Shown here one piece after another: positions 24,467-36,207 of a stretch of DNA of 64,000 nucleotides. Location of the stretch: the NCBI GenBank assembly GCA_963556695.1, contig CAUWAG010000019.1, positions 806,001 to 870,000 of the forward strand. Reading direction: 5' to 3'. The notes below the pieces were generated by a model, which saw only the letters and a program-made list of their open reading frames with translations, was not told the origin of the DNA and did no database searches. The stretch comes from Anthostomella pinea (taxonomy: Eukaryota > Ascomycota > Sordariomycetes > Xylariales > Xylariaceae). Position numbers and translations under genes: made by a program. How positions within the stretch are numbered: the first letter of the stretch is position 1; every line of letters begins with the position of its first letter.

Positions 24467-26693
24467 CCATCCCCCCCATAGAAGTCGGACACCCCCACTA
24501 GTCGGACAGCCAAACCCCACCATCACCACCAAAACACCCCTTTATTCACAGAGATGTAAAAGAAGTCATTCAGATCAGAGAAATTCAGCAAAATTATCAT
24601 TCGAGAGCGCTGAAGCTGCTCATTTATACAATCTAGCAGGCGCCCGTATTGCGCGGCCGGAACGTGTCAACCTAGGCTGCTGGATGGCCTCCAAAGCGGC
24701 CTCTTCAGGGGCTTCATCCTCATCTTCCTCTTCATCTTCCGACTCAACAATTATCTCTTCTTGTACCTCTGCAGGCGTTTCAGGACTAATGGTACCTCCC
24801 TTAGACAAGATCTCCGTCACCGTTTTAAACTTCTTGTTAGGATTAGGGATCTTTTGCCGCTTCTTGGGCCGTAGCCGCTCCAGTTCAGCCTCCAGGGCTT
24901 TGATCTTCTGGGCTTGGATGACAACTTCCGTCTCCTTGGTCTCGAACGCGTTGGCTATCTTCCTGTACTTCAAGCGGGTGCCAGGGGATTTATTTTTGCC
25001 GAAATCCATGATCTCCCGACTTGTAGTAGGGGTCCGTTGGTCCTCTGGTTCAGAGCTTTCAGGGGTCTCAGGCTCAGGGGTCTTCTGCTTATCTTCCTGG
25101 ATTTCTGGATGTGTTAGGCACTTCCTGCGGCTGATTGGAAAACATCCAGTGGTTCTGAATCCAGAGAGGATGTTTGCCTTAGTAAAAACAGAAGTTCTTG
25201 CTTGGCTATAGCACCGAATAAAGTTGATCTTGTTAACAGGCGAGGCATCCATCAAGGAATTCAGCTGTGAGAGAAATTTCTGGTAGTAAGCCTTCAGGGC
25301 ATTATAGGGCCCGTTATCCAGGGGCTGCATGCCGTGACTGGTTTGGGCAGGGAAGAAACAGAGCAAGATGTTGGCGAAATAACACATGGTCATAAATTCG
25401 TCCTATCACTACGCGTTAGCCCGGATTAATTCCAAAAATTTGAAAGAAATCTAAATAAAATAAGAAAAAATCATATACGTACGGAGGTGTGGCTACCATG
25501 GCCATCTAGTATCAAAAGAACAGCCTCAGACTGATCTTTTCCTCGTACCTTGTCCACCTGTGGGATGAACACGTCTTTTAACCACTGGCAGGCGATGTCA
25601 TTGGAGGTCCAGCCGTTTTCTGAGCATATAAAATGCCAATCGGCGGTTTTTCGGAACTCCTCGATAAACCATTGGACTTGGAGGTCCTTGCCTTTGAAGA
25701 TAATGCCCGGTTTGAGGATTTTTCCCGTGGCTGAGATGGCCTCGATAAAGGAGGTCTAACTGCGGCTCTGGGGGCTCTTCAGGAAGGATTTCTTGGTAAC
25801 AGAACTACCAAGAACGAGAGAGTCAATACCTGTGAATACGATTAGAATTTTTTGGAATTAAAGAGGTAAGTAGAGCTACCATAGCCCGCCATAATGCCGC
25901 CCTTATCGACATTATACGTGTTCTCTGGCTTCACCCAGCCGTAATCCTCGAGAATTTCGAAGAACCAGTTAATTGCTTTGGGCGTAAACCCCTTAAAGCG
26001 CGCTGATTCCATCCTTTTGCCAATTTTGGTCTTTATTTGAGGGTTGCGGCGCTTGAAGCCCGCCATAAAGGTGTCTCCCAAAGGGCGTTCATCTCCCTTC
26101 TTTTTCAACAACTTTGTGACAATCTCATGAACTAGGGAGTGCGAAGGGGCTAGTCCTAGCTTCTCCTGACGCAAAATCCATTCGACTATAGTGGTTTCTT
26201 GAGCAGGGGAGAGTCTCTGTTGCTGCGTGTGGGCTTCGGCCCTCGTAGGCTTGCCATTAAGTCGATCAGACAGCGTTTGGGGCGGGATGCCGTGTTTTTG
26301 AGCGCTTTTTCGTAAAGACAAGCCCTCATCTGTGATATCTAAGATGGCATTTGCCATCTGATCCTCTGTATATGAATAGGGAGGCATTTTGGGCGGCTAT
26401 ACGATGCTGCGTTGCATATAGAACAAGGCTTCAAGGGAGCCTTGCAGGGCTGTAGATTTGCTATTCGAGGTAAGAAACGCGGGGTAATAGATGACTAATC
26501 ACATAGGCTAGGCGGGGTAAATTTTACATTGAAATAAACCCCAGGGTCAGGCCTATCTATAACAGTAATTACATTCTAAGTAACTTTAATATCGGGCTGA
26601 AAGCGTGTAAGTGAATAAAGGGGTGTTTTGGTGGTGATGGTGGGGTTTGGCTGTCCGACTAGTGGGGGTGTCCGACTTCTATGGGGGGGATGG
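24467..26693 (-). mobile_element. Pogo/Tan1-type DNA transposon
   Basis: The element is 2227 bases with TA on each side (24465-24466 and 26694-26695). Terminal inverted repeats 24467-24549 and 26611-26693 are 83 bases and identical, beginning CCATCCCCCCCATAGAAG. It carries one transposase gene with two introns on the minus strand and lies inside the 3' portion of a LINE relic, so it is the younger of the two insertions. Confidence 0.95.
24620..26387 (-). pseudogene. Pogo/Tan1-type transposase, two introns, one in-frame stop
   Basis: Exons run 26387-25880, 25829-25483 and 25402-24620. Introns of 50 and 80 bases have GT...AG ends and CTAAT/CTAAC branch-like sites, and the joined frame is continuous for about 545 codons. 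Order: N-terminal psq-type helix-turn-helix (SLRKSAQKHGIPPQTLSDRL), CENP-B-like region, DDE domain with the acids in YNVDKGGIMAG, LLILDGHGSHTS and MQPLDNGPY, then a coiled and acidic C terminus. One TAG (25756-25758) sits at what looks like a tryptophan position (SRS*TSFIEA), a change explained by a single G-to-A. NVDK replaces the commoner NVDE. The stop precedes two of the catalytic acids, so the product would be inactive. Confidence 0.88.
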
Positions 26694-27183
26694 TATCCCC
26701 CCTCCTCCGGGTGAGGGGAAGTATCGGCTGGGGTCCCAAATGTTCAGTTTTTAGGGCGCAACGCCAGGTTCAGTGCTCTTAGAGCTTATAGTAGATGCCG
26801 CGACATGCCGCAGTGGTTCTTACGCGCCCTGTAAGACGTTAAAAAGGAAAAATGGAAAGATAAAGCCCCCAGACGCCGTAGTAGAAGGAAAGAGTGAGTA
26901 TGTCCTCAGCAAGGAGGACAGATGCTGCCGTAGAAGTCGGTAGCTACGAGTAGGTCTATGTACTCCCTGGGGTAGTCATAAGTTCGTTTAGATACTCGAG
27001 CCTGGCTCCGAGCTCTGGCCGGGATGCCGGGGCCCTCGGCCAGACCATGTACCGTGCCAAAGTCTTCCGGCAGTAGATGAAGTGCGTCAGAGTCTTGCTC
27101 CGGCCGCACGAGCAGTCGAGGACGGCGTCCTGATGTTTGAACTTGACATGATAGCAAGAGAAGTCGCCTGGTTCATTAATTAT

Positions 27184-28285
27184 AATTTTTTTCCTGTTTA
27201 TAAGAAAAAGATAAGGACTTCTTGGAGAAAGATTACTTAGAGGAGCATTTCTTCCAGGAGGATCCCTTGTCAGGATCGGTCATCCAGATCGATGGGCTCT
27301 GGGACGATGCGCTTCTTCTTTTGATTCGTGAGGATGGGTTTCTTATCCTCTCCTCCTCCTTCTTCTTCGAATTCGTGACGTCGTCGAGGTCCTTCAGGGA
27401 AAGGAAATGAGCAACGAGTCACCAACTTTTTTTCGGCGCTATTGATGGCAAAGCCGACCTCCTGGGTCAGGCCTTTGATGGCCAGGTATGTCAGCTTGTT
27501 ACTGGTGAACCATATGTCTTGAACCATGCATGACACCAATCTGACATGAACAGATTTAGAGAGGCTTGTGTCACCTTGTTACAGGCCAGAGAGAAGCTGA
27601 TCAACATCTCACCGTGAGGATTTGCGTCTGCGGTCGCAATCCAGGACTCGCTTGACGATCAGCCTTTACGGACAAGACTGACGAGCCCGTCGTCGAGGAA
27701 GAGTCAATTGAGGCCAAGAACTCGCCTGACAGTCAGGCTCTGGCCGTGAACAAACAACGCAACCCCAGTATCGAGCAGGAGCTTACTGTCGCAGTTCAGG
27801 ACGCACTCATAACCAGACCCCTGCCAATGCCGAAGCAGACGGAGGTCCTAATGAGGAAGATCCAGTCGAAGGGAACCAGCTGCGCGCCAAGTTTCGGGTT
27901 TTCCTCGTCGATGAAGAAGGCACAGTTTACAGCGAGATTGACAGAGAACTCAGCCCGGCGAGGGTCCGTTTCGACTTGGGGTTAGGGTTAGGGTTAGAAA
28001 TCAGTGTGCTCGCCGTGCATTCTCGGGTTCCTGGCCTTCTCTCATTAATTGAACCCCACGACACTCTGCACCCTTGTCGGGTCTGTTCGATCAATTTGAA
28101 CCTGATCATTACACTGCTGTGACTGTGGGATCTCGGCGGGCATGGCGGCATCCAACCTTGGTATCGCCGCACAACTGAGATTCGGCTTGCAACGACAATT
28201 TGCCTCCTCGCAAATACCTTCACACTCGGCATCTCTCCCTTGTACCGAATCACCAAGAGCCGTCAAGAACTATCAGTCACTCACG
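27184..28285. other. Decayed sequence with telomere-type repeat
   Basis: No intact gene is present. Fragments in different frames look formerly coding: an acidic stretch on the minus strand (27270-27480), and a plus-strand piece around 27850-27975 reading KFRVFLVDEEGTVYSEIDRE that runs in frame into the telomere-type repeat at 27978. No family was recognised. Confidence 0.45.
27978..27997 (+). repeat. Interstitial telomere-type repeat (GGGTTA)3
   Basis: Three GGGTTA units match the TTAGGG telomere repeat of most filamentous fungi. A second array with the same orientation lies 2.75 kb downstream. Confidence 0.9.
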
Positions 28286-28420
28286 ATGGCCGACGATCCT
28301 TGCGGCTCGTCCAACCCGTTCAAGGGCTTGGCTCAGCATGTGAACCATGACCGAGCGACTCAACATGATCGCGCCACGTTGTATCCCCATTTCCCACGGA
28401 TACGAGGCTCCTTTCGGGCT
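28286..28420 (+). pseudogene. Pex20-like peroxin N-terminal relic
   Basis: From ATG 28286 the frame gives an N terminus with a conserved-cysteine CGSSNPFKGLAQHV segment followed by NHDRATQHDR. This resembles the start of Pex20/Pex5-type peroxisomal import co-receptors, where an N-terminal cysteine precedes an SN...H...DR..Q.DR pattern. Beyond about residue 45 the similarity is lost and frames change, so only a fragment of a protein usually several hundred residues long is left. An intact parent copy would be expected elsewhere in the genome. Assignment rests on my memory of the family pattern, not on a search. Confidence 0.45.
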
Positions 28421-31400
28421 GATAGGACGGAGACTATCAAGTGCTGGGGGTCTCCCGGCCATGGAGCTGCTGTGAGAGAAGTGGTACAGATAGACTCACA
28501 CCGCCGCCTTGTGATGCTCGATCTATATAACTACAGGGCCAATAGGCCCTCTCTACATAGTTCTAGCCATGGAGATCCAGCTTGGACCTGACCAAACGAG
28601 CGTCACCCTTCGGTAGGCATGCCAGTACCACTGCATCTCACGGCAAACACAATACTTCCCGTCTCGCCGGCTCTTTCTTTGATCGCCTGCAATCTTCTAC
28701 CAGCAGCCATCACAAGCTTGCAACGATTTCTGCGACTGCACACGCGACTGCATCATCCAACCCTTGGCGACCCAGCCGACCATAATAACGGGCGTCATGC
28801 CCATGACTGGTCCTGGCCGACCAGCATGGTAGTTTGACCTCTTCAAACTCTCCAAGAAACCAAAGGGTTTAGACAGTGGTATGAGGCACCCGGGAGTTGG
28901 GCCTGAGGGAACCATTGACGTTGTTGATCGCACAGCAAAAGAGTATGCCGGTCCAGATGATGCAGGATGAAGGCTCCCTGTACAGGCGCCCCCGAGAGTC
29001 TTCACGTTCGTCCAGTCGAAGATAATGAACGGTTCGTGATTGACCCCTTGATGGAACAGGGCAATGGGAAATGGACACTATGTAGACTTACGTATTCCTC
29101 CCCTGGCCTCGAGAACGACTAAAGCGCATGATCCGTCGGCCTGGGATTACCGCGCTGTTCACCCTTGAATCTCGGACACAACCCCCTGACGCAGAGGACG
29201 TTGTCCCCATCAAGGAAAAACCAACAGGCGCGCGTTTCATCGCAGAACGCTACCGGCCGGATTTTCGTCTCTGATGAGGGTGAAGTCGGCCGCAAGGAGG
29301 GCCCTGGTAATGGTTATTTGCCACTTACAATCGCACCATTCGCCCAAATATCCTGATCGTAGCCTGGCCGGCGTGCACCCACTGTCCCAGCTTCGCCCAA
29401 CATTTCAAGCGCCCCCCTCAACGACGGCTGTATGATATACAGTACTGACATGTTCGTTCCCACATGGACAGATCAGCAGGCCAGATAGGGTCAGACTGAG
29501 GTTGATGAAGGAACGAGGTTCCGTCGTAACGGGGCCAGTTGCGGCGACTCAAGATGTCATGACACGACCAACCTGTTACCATCGATGATAAGCTACGAAG
29601 CGCCCGCTCGCTGCAGAAACAATTGTGGCTGCCTCGTCAAGCAAGGCCTCCGAGTGGTGGAAGTCGACTGCCGTTGAACTGTGACAATCCAGTCGTACTT
29701 CAGCTGTGCGGATTTGGTCAGGCGGATCATGACGCGTACACTGCGTGGCTGAACGGGACTCTGCCAATTGACAGCAACGTCAACTTAGCAAAGGAGAGCA
29801 CGGGCTTCTGTTCTACTAAGGGATGCGCAGATAGACCCGAGCCTGGGATGACTCGCCAGCCTCAAGGTCAAGAAGCTGGAGGTATTTTCCGGCAAGAAAA
29901 TTGCTGAATTCTTGGAGTTCGTGGCATCTTTATCCTCACCAGTTCCGACCTAATCAAAACTGGTGCCAATCGACACCGGCATGGCAAGTTCTCCGGGACT
30001 CACTGGAGGACAGTTGTTTGATCAGCCCATCCTGCGACTCGTGCGTGAGAACCAAGAGGTATCGGCAGACGTGGTCTCATCCCAAATACTCGAGAACATA
30101 GGCTTCATCTTCGCACGGCTCAAATTTTCATAAAGTGCCGACGTATGCAGCCACTCCTCACCGGTCATACCTTCAGCCCTGGAATGAAAAAGATGATGGT
30201 AGCAAGTGCATCTTACTGGCAATTAGAGTTGATCGAGACTCAGCGCCAATGCTTCTCTGAGGTCTGGCAAGGAAAGCATTCACTAGAACAAGGTCAGCCT
30301 GTCCGAGATGGAGGAGGCAGCCGCTTCTATTCGTGCGGGGGTTTGGCGACCATCAAGGCAAAGAGCATCAAAGCCGTTCTCGACATGGCCCACCAAGAGA
30401 ACGCCGAGCGACGGGCTGCCTACATCGCTGAGAAGGAGACCCGTCTATACTACAGGCGAATATTTTTGGGTGCCTCGGAGAAGACTGATGGCCAGAAATA
30501 CCTCGAGATCCTGAAGGCAGAACAAGACATCCTCTCGAGAGCTGAACATTCTCTTGAAAACTACAGCCGCGAAGAACAAGAAGATCGCCCTCAGCATCCC
30601 TCTGTCGGCGAGGATGACGTACTCATCCACCCTCCGAGGACCACCAGAGCGAATGAAAGAGAATTACCAGCACTCGCAAGCGTAAGGTAGGTCTGTGAGT
30701 GCTGGTCGTAAGTTCACACCTGAGTTGTGCGTGGGGATGTCTGACCTAGGGTTAGGGTTAGGGTTACTGTTTTGCGTGGGAGCGTCGCTGGGGCCGAGGT
30801 TGTGTCCCTGCAGAGACACAGGCATCGCCACCAAGCCATCTTATCCGGCACTGCATTAGCAAGTGCTTTGAATAGGCATGACACGGTTAAAGAGTTCAGC
30901 CCCCCCCCCCGGCAGGGAAGCTACAATGAATTCTAGCAGGGAGGTCAAGGACCGGGTTCTGCCAGTGTTGCGAGGACTGGGACCTGAGGGCGATCCCTTC
31001 TCCGATCCCGTAAGATTGAGATATACTGTCCTTGAGGTGTATCCCCAGAGTCGGTGACCCCCAAGTGGTGTCGTCGCCCCCAAGTGGTGTCGTCGGGGCA
31101 TACATCGAGGCGAGGTCATCGCCATCCCCCTTTAGTCGCTGATAGAGTCTTCCTGCTCGACCACACGAATACAGTCCCCTCAGTTTGATCGCCGATTACA
31201 GTCTTCCTGCATCGGCAATCCTTTCAATACTCTTCACACAGAAACGACTTGACTCTCCCAAGCTTTCCGTTGTCGCCCTAAACCTGGGACCTTTGGCTCG
31301 CGACTTTCAGGTTTGCAATCTTGGCCTGGAAGCAACAGGCGGGCTGCAAACATGTTCTAGCAGACAAACAGCAGACGAGCATCGCTACCAGGAAAGTCGC

Positions 31401-34400
31401 TCGTCATCGTTGTTCATATGTTGTACTGATATGCTTCTTCTTGCGACTCCGTATGAGCGGAGTAGCGTCGTACGGAAAGGGGGAAGACCACTGAGCCTCT
31501 TGGGGATGTCACACCTCAAGCTCATTAAAGATGCCACAAGATCAAAGGCAGCACAACGTCGCTTTGAAATTAACCACGCCTCACAATGGCAATTACCTGT
31601 ACGCCTGGGGCACTGCGTGCAGCCATACAACGCCGACACCGTTATCGGTACTCATACCGCACCTTGAGGAGACGCATTCATTTCGGCACAAGCACAACGA
31701 GAACCGGCAAAATTCGCCACGCTCTCCTTCGCCGACTGACCGGATGTACTGGTGGCTGTTAGTTGCTCCAACTGCACGTAATCGCGTGTCAGGTTGCGTC
31801 TCCCCTCTTTTTCAAGTGGTATTGCTCCAGTTGGCTCAAACGGCCGACTGTCATCAGCTCCCTAAATATGCCGTATTTTAAGGCACGCATCAAAGCAATT
31901 GCTTCGCTCAGTTCCCAGCCGGATGCTCAGCGCGTCACCATGAAGGGCCCAGTCCGACCCAGCTCCTCGGAGCGTCACAGGCCTAGCCCGAAGAGCCAGC
32001 TGCGGGACGTTCTTCGAGTACCAAGATTCTGGACTTCATTCGGTCAGGATAACGCGAGCGGATTGATGCTATTTGAAGCCCTGCTTGGGCACGAGGACGC
32101 AGTCCACATCAGACTATATAGAGGATTTCCATTTGAGGGATCCCCTCCATATCAAGCATGTCCTGATGCTGGGGGCTACCACAAGAACAAGAATGCCTCA
32201 CAGGGGGGCCAGAGTCAAGCACTCTGTCTCCGGGCGGCGCTTGTGATGGAAACTCTCGTTCGCCGCACCCAGAAGAGGAAAGCGCAACTAACAAGCGTCG
32301 TGTGCCCTCTGCAGAATCTCGATCCCGCCGATGGGGTCAGCGAAGCCGTACGAGACGCTGAAGAGGAATTGGTCCAACTGGTGGAACGACGGTCATCCCT
32401 CATATATACTGTATGCCTGCGAAACTTGTCGCCAGACCTCAGCTGTCCCCGAAGGGGCCGGCTGGGATGTACTGCCGCACAACATGTGCACTTTGACCAC
32501 CAGTGTATGGGCGCTGACAAAGGCTCTGGAAGAGACAGCGACTGAAGCGCCTACTGAGGCACTGGAAGAGGAAGAGGCGTAGCCCATCATTGAGGATCAC
32601 TCACTCTGACGAAGAAAGACACAGCCGTGAGGTGATGATTCATGCTCCCAGTCAGCGTTTACCCTTGCGTCCAATGCCGTCCACCACCGCATCGACGCGA
32701 TGTTCGAGCTTGCTGGTTTTCGTGCAACGTGGTGAGTGGAATACCGTTTTCACTTTCTCTCAAAACCATCCAACATCTATCGACACCAGATCGCGCGTGC
32801 CATAATGGCTGAGAACGACCCGTACAGCCAGGATATTCTGTCTGCGCCAATGCCTGCACAGATGCCGGCGCAGATGGACGGTGCCAACGACGCAAAAAGC
32901 ACGCCGTTCGATCAGATCGCTTGAGGAGACTTCGATGTCAACCCGACCTTGCAGCAGCATATGGCCATGCGAGAGGATGAGGACAGCGTAAGACAGATCA
33001 AGGACGCCGTCAGGGCCCAGACAAAGTTCAATCGCCCGACGACATCGGCTAGACCGCGAGGAATGGTGGAGAATAGCCCTTACAAGGTGGACAACTTTGA
33101 ACTGGTCGGATGCGAACAACCGTCTTGTTCTATAACCAGTCATGCGACTAATCTGTTCGAACCAGCCGCTGTCTACGAGTCTCCACGGCGTAGAAGCAGT
33201 ACCTTACCAACGCCGGAGAGATGAAGAGACTGTGGCAAGTACAAGCCTACCGGGCTTAGGAACCACAGGGTCCCATCAGGGCGCAGGCGCTGGTGAAGTA
33301 CGTCCGTGGATGGCAGTGTTTTCTTCATGTAGACCGTGGCTTCGAGTTGAAGAAGAATAGCGGGACCGGGCACGACCCGACATGACCCCCGAGTCCGCCG
33401 ATAAGAGCAAGAATGTCAAAAAAGACAGACGTCAAGTCGGGCTCCCTCAGCGGAGCCAAGAGTGCTCGTGATGTTCGGGAGCCCCTGATTGAGGTCAAAG
33501 GCAATGTACGAAGATCACTGCAGACGGGATGCCGAGCTCGTTGGTGAGGGCATGACCCAATCCAAGACACTGACCAACTTGGCCCGAAAATGCCTTACCC
33601 GTAACATCTTGCGACAGTCCTCGCGCGACAGGCTCCTCCCCGTCCTGGCGCGCTGTCATGATCCTCAAGCATGAAGCTTCGCGACGTGGTCACCTTGGTC
33701 ACCGAACTGGATATGGATATAAAGGAGAGCCAAAACCAGCCTGACGCGCGCGTGGAGCAGCTTTGGAAGAAGCTTGACTACCAGGACAACATGACTCCTG
33801 GTACCGCCGTGGTGCACGTCCGATTCGCCATGCCAGTATTGAAAAATAACAGCACATTGCGAATCGACCGCAAATCACGCTGTGTGGACGTCACTGCATC
33901 GATAGCACATCCCGCTACAGCAGATTTACTGGCTGACTTCGTATGTCCAAGCAGTCCAGAGCCGGCTTCGATGTCGATCGCCGCGAACATCTCGCGTGTT
34001 AATATCGACAGACTCCCCATTCTCAAGCTATCTGACAAGGATTCTCCTCAGTGGATGTTACCGCTGAACTCCTCCTAACTCTCTGCACGCGAAAGAGAAG
34101 TGCGAGAATTTTATGGAATGCTTTCGGGCTCACTCGATGTGCTACGCGAATACGTTCAGCCCGGCTGTTATTTCTGAACTCGTGCTATATGGATGCACAC
34201 CGAGGCCACCGAGGCTGCTTTTCGATGAAAAGGGGCACAGTGACCCGGAAGTAGTCAAAGCAATCATAGACATGCGTTCGGAAGTTGGACGCTTGCAGGA
34301 CCGTAGAAACGTTCCAGCCAGCAGACACACGGCAGTGCCTTTCGCTCCAGGTTGCAGCAGGGGAAAGACTGTGCTTTTCCAAAATTTGCTGGGTTCATCT

Positions 34401-34430
34401 TGGAGTCAGCGGACAAATGAGTAGTCTGTT
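28421..34430. other. Gene graveyard, mostly unidentified fragments
   Basis: Several stretches read like protein for 40-90 codons and then jump frame or stop. Examples are 28855-29000 (with GLDSGMRHPGVGPEGTIDVV), 29890-30130 (with GGQLFDQPILRLVRENQEV), 30290-30690, 31530-31700, and 33671-34078 (with VVTLVTELDMDIKESQ). None could be assigned to a family. The pattern fits old genes eroded by point mutation and small indels. A C10 run lies at 30901-30910. Confidence 0.5.
30747..30766 (+). repeat. Interstitial telomere-type repeat (TAGGGT)3
   Basis: About three TTAGGG-type units in the same orientation as the array at 27978-27997. Confidence 0.9.
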
Positions 34431-34617
34431 GTCCGACCCATAGTGACTGGCAACGCGATCCAAGGCATCGACCTGGCGGTCGAGAAAGGAGACTTCATTG
34501 CTGTCCTGGGCAAGAGTGATCCCCTTGGTAACCCTAGCGAGTAGTGGCGCTGCAGAGCCCGCGATGGACGTTTTAGTTGTCTTTCTGCGACTTTCCTAAA
34601 GCTTGCCAAAAGAACGG
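34431..34617 (+). pseudogene. Pex13-like SH3 domain relic
   Basis: One frame reads an SH3-type core: GIDLAVEKGDFIAVLGKSDP, then LGNPSE, a TAG stop, WRCRARDGR and a degenerate LSATFLKL. The KGD..AVL.K.DP.G...SEWWR.R.RDGR pattern is that of the SH3 domain at the C-terminal end of Pex13, a peroxisomal docking-complex protein. The TAG replaces the expected first tryptophan of the WW pair (TGG to TAG, a single G-to-A). Only the SH3 part is recognisable; no membrane segments or glycine-rich N terminus were found upstream. This is a relic, not a working gene. Confidence 0.55.
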
Positions 34618-35040
34618 GTCAATCTGTTGCAGCGATTAAGGCCGCTGCAGTGAACGGGCTACCACGAGCAATGCGGACGAAATTTCGGCTGAGATTTCTA
34701 GAAATCACAGTTCGACGAGGAAGCTGTGTCTGCTTCGGGCAGCGTCAAACGACCCAGCCACGAAGCACCGGGCCACGCCCCCTTCCTATCGCTGGCGCTG
34801 GTAGACTTCAGGATGAAATGATCGTAGCGAGAAGCAGAGTTCCCGCCCGGCCTCCAAATATCGCTTGATCCGTCACTGCAAGGTACGTAAATAGTGGATT
34901 GATTAGCCACAGCGGCCATTGAGTCCTCGCCTAGGTTCGTTGCGTGTAGTATTCAGCTCGCCGTCAGGTTCTGGACACTACGAGCTGTCACCTCAACTGC
35001 TAGGGCGACCGGCCAAAATGAAGAGCGACACGTTTCCACC

Positions 35041-35340
35041 GTGTCATGGCATGATGATATCTCGGCTGGTAACCTCCTCGTCGACGATAAAGGCATGCTG
35101 TATGGCGTTATCGACTGACAGGGCGACTCCTGTCTTCTGCTTTACGAGGCCTGCCAATTTCCGGCTCTTCTACAGCAGGCCGTCGATCGCCTAGTGGAGC
35201 CTATGACGGTACAGTACATCATTTCCGGCTCTGGAGCAGAGAGCACCGGTCAGAAGGCATCGACATGATCCTCGACACGTGATCTGTCGCCATGAGCACC
35301 TCATGAAGCTTCGCCAGGCCACCCCTGAGAGCGCAGCTCG
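35041..35340 (+). pseudogene. APH-type phosphotransferase relic
   Basis: The frame from 35041 reads HDDISAGNLLVDDKGMLYGV then ID, a TGA, and later LYEACQFPALLQQAVDRL. This corresponds to the catalytic loop (HxDxxxxN) and the metal-binding IDW motif of aminoglycoside-phosphotransferase-like kinases. The TGA stands where the W of IDW belongs (TGG to TGA). Downstream, in another frame, EHLMKLRQ resembles the helical tail of the same fungal family. The N-terminal lobe is unrecognisable. Confidence 0.5.
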
Positions 35341-35779
35341 TGACGAGAAATGGATCGAGATGGCTGACCAGATCGTCGCTGCACCCGCCCAGCTCGTCTG
35401 CCTCTCGCAAAGAACAATTTCTACCGATTTAACGGTGGCAACGGTCCCCCGATCGAGGACGAACTCGCCCATCGCTGTTCTCCGACGAACTGATGCCTCT
35501 GCCCAGAACACGGCCTGGGACTCATTCGCGTCCAACAAAACAAGGATCTCATGCGACGTTATGTTGAGTTTCTTGAGCAGCATGTTGATCGGCCCAAGTC
35601 GAAGAACTTGACTGCGGGCGCCAACTAGCCTCTCGTCCAGGAGCAGCAGCTGAACCGGCGCATCATCATTGAACCCGCTCAGATTGGAGTTGCCGGAAGC
35701 GATTCCATCTACGCAGAGCGGTTTGACGCGTTGAGCCGAGTTCCTGCTGACATGATGAGGAAGGCTCTTCGAGTCTGGT

Positions 35780-35970
35780 GACTTCTCCGATCCCGTCATT
35801 CACTGCGGTGACAGGACCTGGAACGTCCACAAAGCAATCGTGTGCGCTCGATCCGAGTGGTTTCGCGCGGCCCTCGCCTGCGTCGCGTGCTTCCGACGAT
35901 GAAGACCAGACGCGATCGCCATACCCGAGGACTTCAGGCCGGCCCTTCAATCTCATCGCGCAGTCGACGA
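35780..35970 (+). pseudogene. BTB/POZ domain relic
   Basis: DFSDPVIHCGDRTWNVHKAI followed by VCARSEWFRAALA matches the opening strand-helix pattern of fungal BTB/POZ domains (SDLVI.CGDR.W.VHKAVVC.RS..F). The rest of the domain is split between frames after about residue 37, and no full-length product is possible. Confidence 0.55.
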
Positions 35971-36207
35971 TGGTGGTTCCTCCTGCGTAGAGCTGGACGA
36001 TATAGCAGTACGACCTGGAACCGAAAGCCACCGGGGGCATTCCTGCCTCGGGTCAACGCCGCTGTAACTGGCAGCTATGATGCTGACTTGGGGCCACCGC
36101 GTGGTTGAGTTTACGCGTTTGGCTTAGACTATCTTCTCAAGGGAAGGTGGCCCTTAAGCGGGGAAGATTTCAGAAGTGATCAAGCCCTGGCGCTGATTCT
36201 CGTCGGC

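Larger units (their letters stand above)
24281..27183 (-). mobile_element. 5'-truncated Tad-type LINE relic, split by a DNA transposon
   Basis: On the minus strand the sequence 27183 to about 26906 reads as the C-terminal end of a LINE reverse-transcriptase ORF. It contains GDFSCYHVKF followed by a zinc-binding-like CSCGRSKTLTHFIYC, then a frameshift near 26990 and a second frame ending DLLVATDFYGSICPPC. The 3' untranslated part continues leftwards, is interrupted by the pogo element at 24467-26693, and resumes to end near 24288 in CAA/CTA repeats (seen as TTG on the plus strand), a usual LINE 3' tail. Everything 5' of the last part of the ORF is missing, as is common for LINE insertions. Target duplications were not resolved. 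Confidence 0.7.

Noticed and set aside
31185..31667. 160-codon open frame among the relics
   Set aside because: No family recognised and a better protein-like frame overlaps it at 31530; kept only as part of the graveyard description.
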